Shown one piece after another: positions 7,329 to 16,284 of a stretch of 64,000 nucleotides of DNA. The translations under genes and the position numbers were made by a program. Numbering within the stretch: the first letter of the stretch is position 1; each line of letters begins with the position of its first letter. The notes under the pieces are model-generated. The model was not told where the DNA came from and did no database searches. It saw nothing but the letters and a program-made list of their open reading frames with translations. The stretch is from KBS50 sp042666615. GTDB taxonomy: Bacteria; Actinomycetota; Actinomycetes; Mycobacteriales; Micromonosporaceae. The stretch lies in assembly GCF_042666615.1 (NCBI RefSeq), contig NZ_JBHTDD010000030.1, forward strand, positions 12,777 through 76,776, written 5' to 3'.

Positions 7329-8435
7329 GTGGACCTCTCCCCCGGCGACGCTCTCGCCCTGCGGATGGCGAGCCTGCTGCTGCGATCCGGTGTCGGCGCT
7401 CCGCCGTCGGACGTGGCCGGCGTCGTGGAGTGGTTCGGTGCCATGCAGGCCCAGGACATCAACAGCGGCCTGTGGTCACTGGGTGCCCGGCTGCCCGGGA
7501 TGACGCAGGACGACGTGTGGGCTGCCCTGGAGCGGCGGGAGGCGATCCGCACCTGGCCGATGCGTGGCACCGTGCACTTCGTCCCGCCGCGCGACGCGCA
7601 CTGGATGCTGGAGCTGACCGGCGTGCGGGCGTTGGCCGGTGCCGCGGCCCGCCGGGTCACCGTCGGCCTGACCGAGGAGTTGGCCGACAAGGCGGTGCGG
7701 GTGCTGGGCGCCGCGCTGGCCGGCGGCGGCCGATTCACCCGGGACGACTGCGTGGCCGCCCTCGCCGCCGCCGGCATCGAGCTGAGCGGACAGGCCCGCT
7801 ACCACATCCTCTGGTACGCGAGCCAGAAGGGCGTGCTGTGCGTGGCCCCACACGTCGGCAAGGAGCAGACGTTCGTGCTGCTGGACGAGTGGGTGCCGCA
7901 GCCGCGTCGGCCGTCGCGCGACGAGGCCCTCGCGATCCTCGCGGTGCGCTACTTCCGTAGCCACGGGCCCACCACTCGGCAGGACTTCGCCGGCTGGACC
8001 GGTCTGCCGGCCGCCGACGCCAAGCGAGGCATCGCCGCCGCCGGGGACGCGCTGACCACGGTCCGGGTGGACGGCGTTGACATGGTGGTGGACCCGGTCC
8101 TGCTCGACGCCACCCCGGCCGCACTGGCCGACGACGAGGTTAGGGCGCTGCCCGGCTTCGACGAGTACCTGCTCGGCTTCAAGGACCGGTCCCTCATGGT
8201 CGACGCCGCGCACAAGCAGGCGATCGTCCCGGGCGGCAACGGAGTCTTCCAGTCCACTGTGGTCCGAACCGGTCGGGTGGTCGGCACCTGGAAACGCAGC
8301 ACCGGCAAGACCCGGACCGTCGTCCGGGTGCTGCCCCTGGTCGCGCTGACCAGGAAGGATCGGGCCCGGGTGGAGGCGGCATTCGAACCGTACGCCCGGT
8401 TTATCGATCATCCGGTCGAGGTTCGCTGGCCCTAG
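7329..8435 (+). CDS. AlkZ-like winged-helix (HTH_42) protein, putative DNA glycosylase
   Basis: A 368-residue protein of the winged-helix DNA-binding (HTH_42, AlkZ-like) family. In characterised members (Streptomyces AlkZ, E. coli YcaQ/AlkX) this fold removes alkylated or crosslinked bases. The family's Gln-x-Gln motif is present as QAQ at residues 40-42 (GAMQAQDINSGLWSLG), as in AlkZ, where these Gln residues take part in catalysis. Further family marks are RTWPMRGTVHFVPP (about residues 76-90), LPGFDEYLLGFKDRS and VVRTGRVVGTWKR. GTG at 7329 gives the family length. The stop codon TAG is formed by the CTAG target site of the IS701-type element that follows directly. It may protect against a self-made or foreign DNA-alkylating agent; no toxin cluster is adjacent. 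Confidence 0.75.
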   Translation: MDLSPGDALALRMASLLLRSGVGAPPSDVAGVVEWFGAMQAQDINSGLWSLGARLPGMTQDDVWAALERREAIRTWPMRGTVHFVPPRDAHWMLELTGVRALAGAAARRVTVGLTEELADKAVRVLGAALAGGGRFTRDDCVAALAAAGIELSGQARYHILWYASQKGVLCVAPHVGKEQTFVLLDEWVPQPRRPSRDEALAILAVRYFRSHGPTTRQDFAGWTGLPAADAKRGIAAAGDALTTVRVDGVDMVVDPVLLDATPAALADDEVRALPGFDEYLLGFKDRSLMVDAAHKQAIVPGGNGVFQSTVVRTGRVVGTWKRSTGKTRTVVRVLPLVALTRKDRARVEAAFEPYARFIDHPVEVRWP

Positions 8436-9883
8436 TACGGCAGCCGCCGATCGTGATCTGAGCTGGAGACCCCCGGAAACAGGTCCGGCCACCGCATGAT
8501 CGTCTGTGCGTTGTGGACACAACATCAGACCTTGCGGTGGCCGAGGGCCACAGCGTAGACGCTGTCCGGTGGCAGCAGATCAGCGACCTGATGATCGACT
8601 CGTTCGCGCACCGGTTTGCCCGTGTTGAGCCACGACGGGCTGCGGCCGGGTTTGTCACCGGCCTGTTGGCCGACCTGGAGGTCAAGACCTGCTGGCAGCT
8701 GGCCGAGCAGGCCGGACACACCCGGCCGGACAGGATGCAGCGGCTGCTGTACCGGGCGAAGTGGGATGCCGATGCCGTGCGTGACGACGTGCGGCAGGTC
8801 GTCGTCGACCGGCTCGGTGACCCCGATGGTGTCCTGGTCGTCGACGAGACGGGAGACCTGAAGAAGGGCGTGCACACTGTCGGCGTCCAACGGCAGTACA
8901 CCGGAACCGCGGGGCGGATCGAGAACGCCCAGGTTGGGGTGTTCCTCGCCTACGCCAGCCTGCGCGGGCACACCCTGATCGACCGCCGTGTCTACCTGCC
9001 AGCGTCCTGGACCGGCGACCGTGACCGCTGCGACCGGGCTGGCGTCCCCGATGACGTCGCGTTCGCCACCCGCTCGGAGCTGGCCGCAGACATGATCACC
9101 GCCGCGGTGCAAGCGGAGGTACCAGCCCGGTGGGCGACCGCGGACGAGGCCTACGGCAACAACACCACACTCCGGTCCGAGCTACGCAAACTCGGTCTCG
9201 GCTATGTGCTGGCGGTCTCCCGCGACCACCTGCTGCCGCTGGATGGCGGCAAGACCCGGCGCCGGGCCGACCTGGTCGCCGCCGATCTGCCGGCCACTGC
9301 ATGGACCCGGCGCAGCGCCGGCGCCGGGTCGAAAGGACCGCGCTACTACGACTGGGCCTGGCTCGCCGACGTGGGCGCTGACAGTGACCCGGACGACGGC
9401 GGCCGGCACAGCGTGCTGATCCGCCGTAACAACACCACCGGTGAACTGGCCTTCTACCGCTGCTGGGCGCCGGGCCCGGTCACCCTCGCCCAACTCGTGC
9501 GTATCGCAGGAATCCGATGGATCGTGGAGGAAGGTTTCCAAGCCGGAAAGGGTCAGGTCGGCCTCGACCAGCACCAGGTCCGCCGCTGGACTTCCTGGCA
9601 TCGGTTCACCACCCTGGCCCTGGCCGCCCTCGCCATCCTCGCGATCTGCACCGCCGACACCGGCACCGCCGATGAGGCCGAACACCCCGACCTGATCCGA
9701 CTGACCGTCAACGAGATCCGCCGCCTCATCAACATCTTCCTCATCCAGCCCACCCGCAGCATCGCCTACCGTTTGCGCTGGTCACGATGGCGACGCAGAC
9801 ACCAAGCGCGAGCGAGACGAGCGCACTACGCCCGTCGCCCCAACCTCGAACTCCAGCCATGATCACGAATGGCGGCTGCCGTA
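8436..9883 (+). mobile_element. IS701-family insertion sequence, complete
   Basis: A 1448-bp element bounded by 23-bp terminal inverted repeats: left end TACGGCAGCCGCCGATCGTG... (8436-8458) and right end (9861-9883), 21 of 23 positions matching. The 4-bp sequence CTAG stands on both sides (8432-8435 and 9884-9887), the target duplication expected for this family. One transposase gene fills it, and its stop codon overlaps the right repeat. Everything needed for transposition appears intact, so insertion is probably recent. Confidence 0.92.
8513..9862 (+). CDS. IS701 family transposase (DDE)
   Basis: A 449-residue DDE transposase that would cut and join the ends of the element at 8436-9883. 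The three acidic residues can be placed in VLVVDETGDLKKG, RWATADEAYGNN and WIVEEGFQAGKGQVGLDQ, the last with the typical G-x-x-x-x-G-L-D-x-x-x-V-R-R-W context of IS701-like enzymes. Length agrees with the family (about 400-450). The GTG at 8513 is the first start after the left terminal repeat; some relatives begin later, so the first 20 residues are less certain. The reading frame is open and undamaged. A basic, Arg-rich tail ends in the right inverted repeat. Confidence 0.9.
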   Translation: MDTTSDLAVAEGHSVDAVRWQQISDLMIDSFAHRFARVEPRRAAAGFVTGLLADLEVKTCWQLAEQAGHTRPDRMQRLLYRAKWDADAVRDDVRQVVVDRLGDPDGVLVVDETGDLKKGVHTVGVQRQYTGTAGRIENAQVGVFLAYASLRGHTLIDRRVYLPASWTGDRDRCDRAGVPDDVAFATRSELAADMITAAVQAEVPARWATADEAYGNNTTLRSELRKLGLGYVLAVSRDHLLPLDGGKTRRRADLVAADLPATAWTRRSAGAGSKGPRYYDWAWLADVGADSDPDDGGRHSVLIRRNNTTGELAFYRCWAPGPVTLAQLVRIAGIRWIVEEGFQAGKGQVGLDQHQVRRWTSWHRFTTLALAALAILAICTADTGTADEAEHPDLIRLTVNEIRRLINIFLIQPTRSIAYRLRWSRWRRRHQARARRAHYARRPNLELQP

Positions 9884-9887
9884 CTAG

Positions 9888-10335
9888 GTTCCCGGCCGGC
9901 TCCGTAAGCGACATCGCACCCCTGTGCGGGCGCTGTCGAACCGCTCCTGCTGCTCCTGGCTCGACCCCGCATGCGGTATCCCCGACATCCATCCGTGCGC
10001 GGACTGATCTGACAGGACCCGCCCCGCGGGGCGGGCACCGCCAGGTGGTGGCGGAGGGCGATCCGGGTGGCCGGTTGCAGCACTCATGCAACATCGACCC
10101 TGTGGGTCGTGCAACATCGACACCATTTTTCGCGATTTCCCGACACATCGTCAATCTCGTGGCGGCCCACCCATTGCGCGCTTGGCGACATCTGTAGATG
10201 CTGTTTATGAACGGCCGTATCCCCAGTTCAGAGCCGTTTCAGACAAGCATTCACGATTGAGCGGGCGGTCATGAGAATTGCTGCGGAAAGTGCTTCTGAA
10301 ACCGTATTGCCTCGACCCACGCGCGAGGCGCGCCG
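9888..10335. other. Gene-free stretch with short repeats next to the IS
   Basis: About 450 bases with no supported gene. The part after 10080 is lower in G+C than its surroundings. The 12-mer TGCAACATCGAC occurs twice (10087-10098 and 10110-10121) and brackets a small hairpin GACCC-TGT-GGGTC (10097-10109). This could be a protein-binding site or a remnant; the short frames across 9787-10197 show no domain. Confidence 0.4.
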
Positions 10336-10596
10336 ATGACCGGTGTGGTCGGTGAACATGTGCCGAACCGGCCGGAATGGGTGTGCCGCGCGTGCGGACT
10401 GGACTGGCCGTGTCCGGTGGCCCGCTCCCGGCTGACCGGAGAGTACCGCTGCGAACCGGTGTCGGTCGGCATGTACCTGTGCGCTCAGATGCACGACGCG
10501 ATCGCCGACCTCGCCCCGCGCCGGGCTCCGCTCGTCACGCCGGCCGGCTTCCACGCCCGGTTCCTCGGCTGGGTTCGGGCCGATGGACTGCCCTGA
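10336..10596 (+). CDS. Small conserved actinobacterial protein with CxxC-type cysteines
   Basis: An 86-residue hypothetical protein. WVCRACGLDWPC (about residues 15-26) contains closely spaced cysteines and a following C in EYRCEP, which could bind a zinc ion. Similar small proteins with W-x-CRxC-x4-WPC are, from memory, common in Micromonospora and Streptomyces, but I know no function. The ATG at 10336 is the only start before the Cys motif. It is convergent with the DUF998 gene at 10642; 45 bases separate them. Confidence 0.6.
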   Translation: MTGVVGEHVPNRPEWVCRACGLDWPCPVARSRLTGEYRCEPVSVGMYLCAQMHDAIADLAPRRAPLVTPAGFHARFLGWVRADGLP

Positions 10597-10641
10597 CCGC
10601 TGACCGCTGACCACCAGCCACGAGCCACGAGCCACGAGCTA

Positions 10642-11373
10642 TCAGGTTGGTGGCCCCTGCCGCTGATCTGTTGTTCGGGCGGCGACCCTTCGGAGCCGGA
10701 TGGTGCCGAGCAGTATCAGCAGGACGACCTCACCCAATGCCACTCCGCGTTCCAGGAGCCCCAGGAACGGCCGCAGCGGCGAGTCGGCGAGGTAGGCGGA
10801 GACGAACGGGACGAGGGCGACGAGGCAGACCGCGGCCACGACGGCCACCACCCGGGCGCCGCGGCTTCGGTGCCGAACGGCGACGAGCAGGGCACCGACC
10901 GGCAGGCTCAGCAGGGCGACCACGGAAGCCCACTTGTGGATTTCGCCCGTCACGGTGATCGGGGCGCCCACCGGATCGCGGGGGAACACGGTCAGCACCA
11001 CCAGGCCGACACACCAGGCGGCGAAGCAGGCCGCGCCCAACGACGAGGCCCACGACGACACCGCCGGCCCGGCCGGCGACGGACCGGACGCCGCAGCCCC
11101 GGCCGACGACGGACCGGACGCGACCCTCGCCTGGATCCGCAGCAGCGGCCCCAGCAGGAACAGCGACGCGGCGGCCAGGGCCAGAACCGCCGCGTTGAAC
11201 ATCCACCCGCTTGTCGAGAGCGCGTAGTCGCTGATCGTGTCGGTGACCGGGCTGAGCCAGCCGACCAGCACGTGCAGCAGGGCGAACAGGACGAGCGCCA
11301 GCGTGGCGACGGCCAGGCCGACGTACCGGCCGAACCGTCCGGCGGCCCCCGCCACGGATCCGACGTCGGTCAT
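10642..11373 (-). CDS. DUF998 family membrane protein
   Basis: A 243-residue integral membrane protein with six predicted helices. The first helices contain LVLFALLHVLVGWLSPVTDTISDYALS, with the Asp-Tyr pair in the first loop that marks DUF998 proteins, and a later loop reads KWASVVALLSLPVGALLVAVR. An Ala/Ser/Pro-rich insertion (around residues 85-115, with a repeated GPSxAGxA unit) lies in a loop. The ATG at 11373 has GGGGAGGAG upstream; the longer frame to 11451 is not needed. The family has no firm biochemical role. It stands alone on the minus strand. Confidence 0.75.
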   Translation of the reverse strand: MTDVGSVAGAAGRFGRYVGLAVATLALVLFALLHVLVGWLSPVTDTISDYALSTSGWMFNAAVLALAAASLFLLGPLLRIQARVASGPSSAGAAASGPSPAGPAVSSWASSLGAACFAAWCVGLVVLTVFPRDPVGAPITVTGEIHKWASVVALLSLPVGALLVAVRHRSRGARVVAVVAAVCLVALVPFVSAYLADSPLRPFLGLLERGVALGEVVLLILLGTIRLRRVAARTTDQRQGPPT

Positions 11374-11477
11374 CCGCTCTCCTCCCCTGCCGCCGCGCGG
11401 ACCGTCGCACGGCCGTGCCTCCAGAGGTTCCCACCACGCGCTCGACCACACTCTCGATCCACGGACACCCCGAGGGG

Positions 11478-11516
11478 AGGGCCCCTTCCTGGCGTGCAGC
11501 GTGCGAAAGGGGCCCT
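11478..11516 (-). terminator. Palindromic AAGGGGCCCT repeat, probable sugC terminator
   Basis: Arms AGGGCCCCTT (11478-11487) and AAGGGGCCCT (11507-11516) form a 10-bp stem starting 8 bases after the stop of sugC. Sequences of this GGGGCCC type are dispersed in Micromonospora genomes, as I recall, and here the element is placed as an operon terminator. Confidence 0.6.
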
Positions 11517-11523
11517 TCCGTCG

Positions 11524-12732
11524 TCAGCCGGCGAGGGCGCCGGCGGAGCGACCCTCGTGCAGCGTGAGGTTACGACCGTCCTTGGGATCGAACAGGTGGA
11601 TCTTCTCCAGGTTGAACCAGATGCGCCGGTTCTCCCCTTCCCGCACCGGCGACTCGGCCGACAGCCGGGTCACCAGGTTGGATCCGCCGCCGCCGAAGTC
11701 GTCGGCTCCGGCGTCGGCCGCCAACTCCTCCAACTCGGCGGAACTGGCCCGCTGCCCCTCGATCGTGAAGTAGACGTACTTGTCCGACCCCATCGACTCG
11801 ACGATGTCCACCGGCGCCTCGAACTCGGCGCCGCGGGACCGGGCCTCGTCCTCCACCAGCTCCGCGTCCTCGAAGTGCTCCGGGCGGATGCCCAGGATCA
11901 GCTCGCGCGGCGCGTCGGCCGACTCCAGCTCGCCACGCAGCCGGTCGCCGATCGGCAGGTCACCGATCGCCGTCCGCAGTTTGCCCTCGGTCACCTCGGC
12001 GGTCAGGAAGTTCATTGACGGCGAGCCGATGAAACCGGCGACGAACAGGTTCATCGGGTGGTCGTACAGCTCCTGCGGCGGCCCGACCTGCTGCACCGCG
12101 CCGCCGCGCATGATCACCACGCGGTCGCCGAGGGTCATCGCCTCGGTCTGGTCGTGGGTGACGTAGACGGTGGTGGTGCCGAGTTGCTTCTGCAACCGGG
12201 ACACCACGGTGCGCATCTGCACCCGCAGCTTGGCGTCCAGGTTGGACAACGGTTCGTCCATCAGGAACGCCTTCGGCTGCCGGACAATCGCCCGCCCCAT
12301 GGCGACCCGCTGCCGCTGGCCACCGGAGAGGTTGGCCGGCTTGCGGTCCAGCAGCGAGGTCAACTCCAGCACCTTCGCCGCCTCGTCCACCTTCTGGTCG
12401 ATTGTCGCCTTGTCCATCTTGGCCAGCCGGAGCGGGAAGGCCATGTTCTCCCGCACGGTCATGTTCGGGTACAACGCATATGACTGGAACACCATGGCGA
12501 TGTCCCGGTCCCGCGGCGCCTTGTCGTTGACCTTCTCGCCGCCGATGCGCAGCTCCCCGGAGCTGATGTCCTCCAGCCCGGCGATCATGTTCAGCGTCGT
12601 CGACTTGCCGCAGCCCGACGGCCCGACCAGGATCACGAACTCGCCGTCGGCGATCTCCAGGTCCACGTCGCGCACCGCCGTGGTGCCGTCCGGGAACTTC
12701 TTGCTCACCTTGTCCAGCACGATGTCAGCCAT
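11524..12732 (-). CDS. sugC: Carbohydrate ABC transporter ATP-binding protein, SugC-type
   Basis: A 402-residue ATPase that would drive uptake of an alpha-glucoside, probably trehalose. Walker A is GPSGCGKST (about residues 37-45), the signature is LSGGQRQRVAMGRA, Walker B is AFLMDEPLSNLDAKLR and the switch is THDQTEAMTLGD; a MalK-type TOBE regulatory domain follows from about residue 240. This is the domain plan of MalK/UgpC/MsmK/SugC proteins. It is the last gene of the lpqY-sugA-sugB-sugC order on the minus strand; nine bases separate it from sugB. ATG at 12732 follows AGGTGG; a GTG three codons earlier is less likely. MsmK-like proteins may serve several importers, so use beyond this operon is possible. 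Confidence 0.88.
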   Translation of the reverse strand: MADIVLDKVSKKFPDGTTAVRDVDLEIADGEFVILVGPSGCGKSTTLNMIAGLEDISSGELRIGGEKVNDKAPRDRDIAMVFQSYALYPNMTVRENMAFPLRLAKMDKATIDQKVDEAAKVLELTSLLDRKPANLSGGQRQRVAMGRAIVRQPKAFLMDEPLSNLDAKLRVQMRTVVSRLQKQLGTTTVYVTHDQTEAMTLGDRVVIMRGGAVQQVGPPQELYDHPMNLFVAGFIGSPSMNFLTAEVTEGKLRTAIGDLPIGDRLRGELESADAPRELILGIRPEHFEDAELVEDEARSRGAEFEAPVDIVESMGSDKYVYFTIEGQRASSAELEELAADAGADDFGGGGSNLVTRLSAESPVREGENRRIWFNLEKIHLFDPKDGRNLTLHEGRSAGALAG

Positions 12733-12741
12733 GACTACCAC

Positions 12742-13578
12742 CTATCCCTTGACTGCGCCGGAGGTCAGGCCCGACACGATGCGGCGCTGGAAGAACAACA
12801 CGAACAGAATGATCGGTACGGTGATCACGACCGCGGCCGCGGAGACGGCCCCGGTGGGGTCCTCGAACTGCGACGCCCCGGTGAAGAAGGACAGCGCAGC
12901 CGGCACCGTGCGGGACCGCTCGGTCGAGGTCAGCGAGATGGCGAACAGGAAGTCGTTCCAGCAGAAGATGAAGACCAGGATGGCCGTGGTGAACACCCCG
13001 GGCGCGGCCAGCGGCGCGATCACCCGGCGGAACGCCTGGGCCTGGGTGGCCCCGTCCATCTTCGCCGCCTTCTCCAGGTCCCACGGGATCTGCTTGAAGA
13101 ACGCCGACAGCGTGTAGATCGCCAGCGGCAGCGAGAACGTGATGTACGGCAGGATCAGGCCCGGCCAGGTGTCGAACAGGCCGAGTTGCCGCTCGATCTC
13201 GAACAGCGGCGACACCAGTGACACCTGCGGGAACATCGCGATCAGCAGGGAGACCCCGACCAGCAGCTTCTTGCCGGGGAAGTCCAGCCGGGAGATCGCG
13301 TACGCGGCCAGCATGCCGAGCACCACGGCGATCGTGGTGGCGATCAACGCGATGCCGATCGAGTTGATCAGCGCTCGGACGAACTGGTCGGTGGAGAAAA
13401 TCGTCCGGTAGTTCTCCAGCGTCCACTGCCGGGGGATGAAGTTGCCGTCGGTGATCGCCGACTCCGGCTTGAACGACAACGACGCGATCCACAGCACGGG
13501 AATCAGCGCGAAGACGACCACGACTAGGTCGAGCAGTCCCCAGCGCACCTTGGCCCGGGTGGTGGTGTCGGCGCTCAC
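12742..13578 (-). CDS. sugB: Carbohydrate ABC transporter permease, SugB/MalG-type
   Basis: A 278-residue inner-membrane permease with six helices. The EAA loop that docks to the ATPase reads DLEKAAKMDGATQAQAFRRVIAPLAAPG (about residues 165-192), matching the E-A-A-x3-G-x9-I-x-L-P consensus with the usual conservative changes. The C-terminal helix ends in FFQRRIVSGLTSGAVKG, a hallmark of MalG-like subunits. Its start overlaps the stop of sugA by four bases (ATGA), so the two are translationally coupled. It forms the channel together with SugA. Confidence 0.88.
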   Translation of the reverse strand: MSADTTTRAKVRWGLLDLVVVVFALIPVLWIASLSFKPESAITDGNFIPRQWTLENYRTIFSTDQFVRALINSIGIALIATTIAVVLGMLAAYAISRLDFPGKKLLVGVSLLIAMFPQVSLVSPLFEIERQLGLFDTWPGLILPYITFSLPLAIYTLSAFFKQIPWDLEKAAKMDGATQAQAFRRVIAPLAAPGVFTTAILVFIFCWNDFLFAISLTSTERSRTVPAALSFFTGASQFEDPTGAVSAAAVVITVPIILFVLFFQRRIVSGLTSGAVKG

Positions 13579-14561
13579 CGGCGTCCTCCCTCGTCGTCGC
13601 TGCCCGGGGCAGCGGTGCCGAACAGCTTCACGAAGATGAACGCGATGATCGCCACAGTGATGAAGATCAACACAGACATCGTCGACCCGATGCCAAGGTT
13701 GAGCCCCCGGATCAGGTTGTTGTACGCGATCATCGACACCGACGAGGTGTCGTTGGCGCCCGAGGTCAACACGTAGATGTTGTCGAAGACCCGGAACGCG
13801 TCAAGCGTCCGGAACAGCAGCGCCACCAGGATTGCCGGCTTCATCACCGGCAGCATCACCTTGACGAACCGCTGCCACGCCGTGGCACCGTCCATCGAGG
13901 CGGCCTTGAGCAGATCCTCCGGCACCAGCGCCAGGCCGGCCATCAGCAGCAGCGCCATGAACGGCGTGGTCTTCCAGATCTCCGCGAGCATGATGATGGC
14001 CAACGCGCTGGCCCGTTCGGTCAGCGGTGCGCCCTCGCCGAACAGGTTCGCCAGGTATCCGGTTCCGGGGGTCCAGGCGTACTTCCAGGAGAACGCGGCG
14101 ACCACGGTCACGATGCCGTACGGGATCAGGGCCGAGGTGCGCACGAGGCCGCGTCCCACGATCGTCCGGTGCATGATCAGCGCGAGGCCCATGCCGAGCA
14201 CCAGCTCGATGGCCACCGTGACCACCGTGATCAGCATGGTCACCCCGAACGCCGTCCACCAGAACTCGTTGCTCAGCACGGTGATGTAGTTGTCCAGCCC
14301 GATGAACTCCCGTTCGGCGGGGAACTTGAGGTCGAACCGCTGCAACGACAGCCAGACCGAATACAGGATCGGATAGGCGGTGACCGCCACCATCACCAAC
14401 GCCGCCGGGGCGCACAGCAGCCAGCCCAACCGCCGCTCGGCCTTCTTGCCCTCGCTCAGTGGCGGCTTGCCGCCCCGACGCTGCCGGGGCACCTCACCAC
14501 GCCGCTCGGCGGTCTCGTCGGCGGCGACATCGGAGCCCACCGCGGTATTGGCCGTGCTCAT
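13575..14561 (-). CDS. sugA: Carbohydrate ABC transporter permease, SugA/MalF-type
   Basis: A 328-residue permease. An N-terminal hydrophilic arm rich in charged residues (1-45) precedes six helices; the EAA loop reads EDLLKAASMDGATAWQRFVKVMLPVMKPA (about residues 218-246). PILYSVWLSLQRFDL at the first helix is typical of the MalF/UgpA group. The gene overlaps lpqY (stop at 14558) and sugB by four bases on each side. Order and sequence character agree with the mycobacterial SugA subunit of the trehalose importer. Confidence 0.88.
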   Translation of the reverse strand: MSTANTAVGSDVAADETAERRGEVPRQRRGGKPPLSEGKKAERRLGWLLCAPAALVMVAVTAYPILYSVWLSLQRFDLKFPAEREFIGLDNYITVLSNEFWWTAFGVTMLITVVTVAIELVLGMGLALIMHRTIVGRGLVRTSALIPYGIVTVVAAFSWKYAWTPGTGYLANLFGEGAPLTERASALAIIMLAEIWKTTPFMALLLMAGLALVPEDLLKAASMDGATAWQRFVKVMLPVMKPAILVALLFRTLDAFRVFDNIYVLTSGANDTSSVSMIAYNNLIRGLNLGIGSTMSVLIFITVAIIAFIFVKLFGTAAPGSDDEGGRR

Positions 14562-15847
14562 GGCAGCACCCCCTTGGAGTCGATCGCGTCCTGGACGGCT
14601 TCCCGCAGTTCCTTCACGGTCTGCTGGGGGTCGATCGCCGACGGCGGCGACAGCAACGCCGAGGTCACCGTCGAGATGTTCTGGTACGCCGGAGTGAGCG
14701 GACGCACCGCCGGCTCCTTCAACTCCTCAAGGATGGTGTCCTTCATCGGGTACGCCTCCGCCATCTCCGGATCGGCGTAGACGCTCTCGATGGTCGGCGG
14801 CACCCCGGAGTTGATCGCGGAGAACTTCTGGTTCTCGGCGTTGCGGATGCAGGCCGCCGCCTCGAACGCCTCCTCGGGATGCGGCGAGTAGGCGCTCACC
14901 GCCATGTTGATCCCCCCGATGGTGACCTTGCTCGGGGTGCCCTCCTCGACCCCCGGGTACCGCGCCCACTTGACCTTCTCGGCCAGCTCGGGCGCGCCCT
15001 CCTGGAGCGCCGGGTAGACGTACGGCCAGTTGATCTGGAAGGCGCCGTTACCGGACTGGAACTCCAGCCGGGTCGGGTCCTCGATGGCGTTGCTGAACGA
15101 CGGCGAGGTCACGCCCGCGGTGGCGAACCACTGGAGCAGCTCCAGGGCCCGCACCGCCTCGTCACCGAGCGCCACCTGCTCGCCGTCCTCGCTGAGGATC
15201 CGGCCGCCGGCGCTCTCCACAAGCGTGTTGAACAGCACGACCAGGCCCTCGTACTGGGCGCCCATCGTGAGCACCTGGTGCGGCTGGCCCTGCGACTTGA
15301 GCTGCTGCGCCATCTCGATCATCTCGTCCCACGTCTTCGGTGGCTCCGGCACCAGGTCGGTGCGATACCACAGCAACTGGACGTTCGTGTTCTTCGGCGC
15401 GGCGTACAGCTTGTCCTCATACCGCGCGGTCCGCAGCGGACCCTCCAGGGTTCCCCGCTCGGCCTCCGCCTTGTTCTCGCCGGTCCACTCGCGGATCCAC
15501 TCGGCGCCGGCGAACTCCTGGGTCCATGTGACGTCCAGGCCCAGCACATCCATCCCAGTGTCCTCGGCGGCGAGCCGCCGGACCATCTGCACCCGCTGCT
15601 CGTCGGCCTCCCGCGGCAGCACCCGGTAGGCGATCTGGTACCGCCCCTGAGCCTCCGCGTTGCAGGTATCGATCACCTTCTCCAGGTTCTGTTCCGGCGG
15701 GTAGTACAGGTTGATGGTCGGAACGCCGCTCTCACCGCCCGAACCGCACGCGGCAAGCCCGAAACCGGTCACCGCGGCGATCGTCGCCGCCGCGATCCGG
15801 GTCCTCGGCCGTCTCCGGTCGGGGCGTCCACCTTGTCGCTCACTCAT
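14558..15847 (-). CDS. lpqY: Trehalose-binding lipoprotein of ABC importer, LpqY-like
   Basis: A 429-residue extracytoplasmic solute-binding lipoprotein. The signal ends in a lipobox GFGLAAC (Cys about residue 34). The mature part follows LpqY of Mycobacterium closely by memory: EQRVQMVRRLAAEDTGMDVLGLDVTWTQEFA, KLYAAPKNTNVQLLWYRTDLV, EGLVVLFNTLVESAGGRILSEDG, VTIGGINMAVS and a C-terminus with IDPQQTVKELREAVQDAI. This points to trehalose or a related alpha-glucoside as ligand. It is the first gene of the four-gene operon; ATG at 15847 follows GAGGTGG. Maltose-type ligands cannot be excluded. Confidence 0.85.
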   Translation of the reverse strand: MSERQGGRPDRRRPRTRIAAATIAAVTGFGLAACGSGGESGVPTINLYYPPEQNLEKVIDTCNAEAQGRYQIAYRVLPREADEQRVQMVRRLAAEDTGMDVLGLDVTWTQEFAGAEWIREWTGENKAEAERGTLEGPLRTARYEDKLYAAPKNTNVQLLWYRTDLVPEPPKTWDEMIEMAQQLKSQGQPHQVLTMGAQYEGLVVLFNTLVESAGGRILSEDGEQVALGDEAVRALELLQWFATAGVTSPSFSNAIEDPTRLEFQSGNGAFQINWPYVYPALQEGAPELAEKVKWARYPGVEEGTPSKVTIGGINMAVSAYSPHPEEAFEAAACIRNAENQKFSAINSGVPPTIESVYADPEMAEAYPMKDTILEELKEPAVRPLTPAYQNISTVTSALLSPPSAIDPQQTVKELREAVQDAIDSKGVLP

Positions 15848-16284
15848 GCCGCCACCTCATCGCGCCCTCCTCCCGGTCCCGGCCCCGGGGCTGGAGTACG
15901 CCCCGGCATGCGCCACCGGGCGGGAACGACGATCGATATGATCTCCGTACACCCGGTGGGATCTCCCCACTGCCCACCCGCCGCATCCGTGAAACCTACC
16001 CGCGGACCCTCCCTACCGACCATGTCTGCCCAGCTCAGAGCCGCTGCGGACGCGCTATCCGGATCGGCGATATCCACCCGATCGAGGAAACCCGCCCCGG
16101 CCTCCCACTGGCATTGGCAGGATCGGCGACGACCTGGGAATCGACCGGACCGGCACGAGCGCGGTCGCAATTCGGATGAGAAAGTCGAATCCGGGCGCAG
16201 CGCGGCAGGCATCGCCGCCATCCCGGCAGCGGTTTGACCGATAACCGCGCGCGGGTACCGCGGGCGGTGATGAAGGGGGTGCGC
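15848..16284. other. Intergenic promoter region of lpqY operon
   Basis: A 437-base region between the divergent lpqY operon and the small gene at 16285. No coding sequence is supported. A weak inverted repeat GTGGG/CCCAC lies near 15955-15969. No CebR-like box of the kind found before the cellulase genes is present. Confidence 0.4.

Noticed and set aside
9787..10197. Open frame running out of the IS701-type element
   Set aside because: It begins in the transposase gene in another frame and has no domain or ribosome site.
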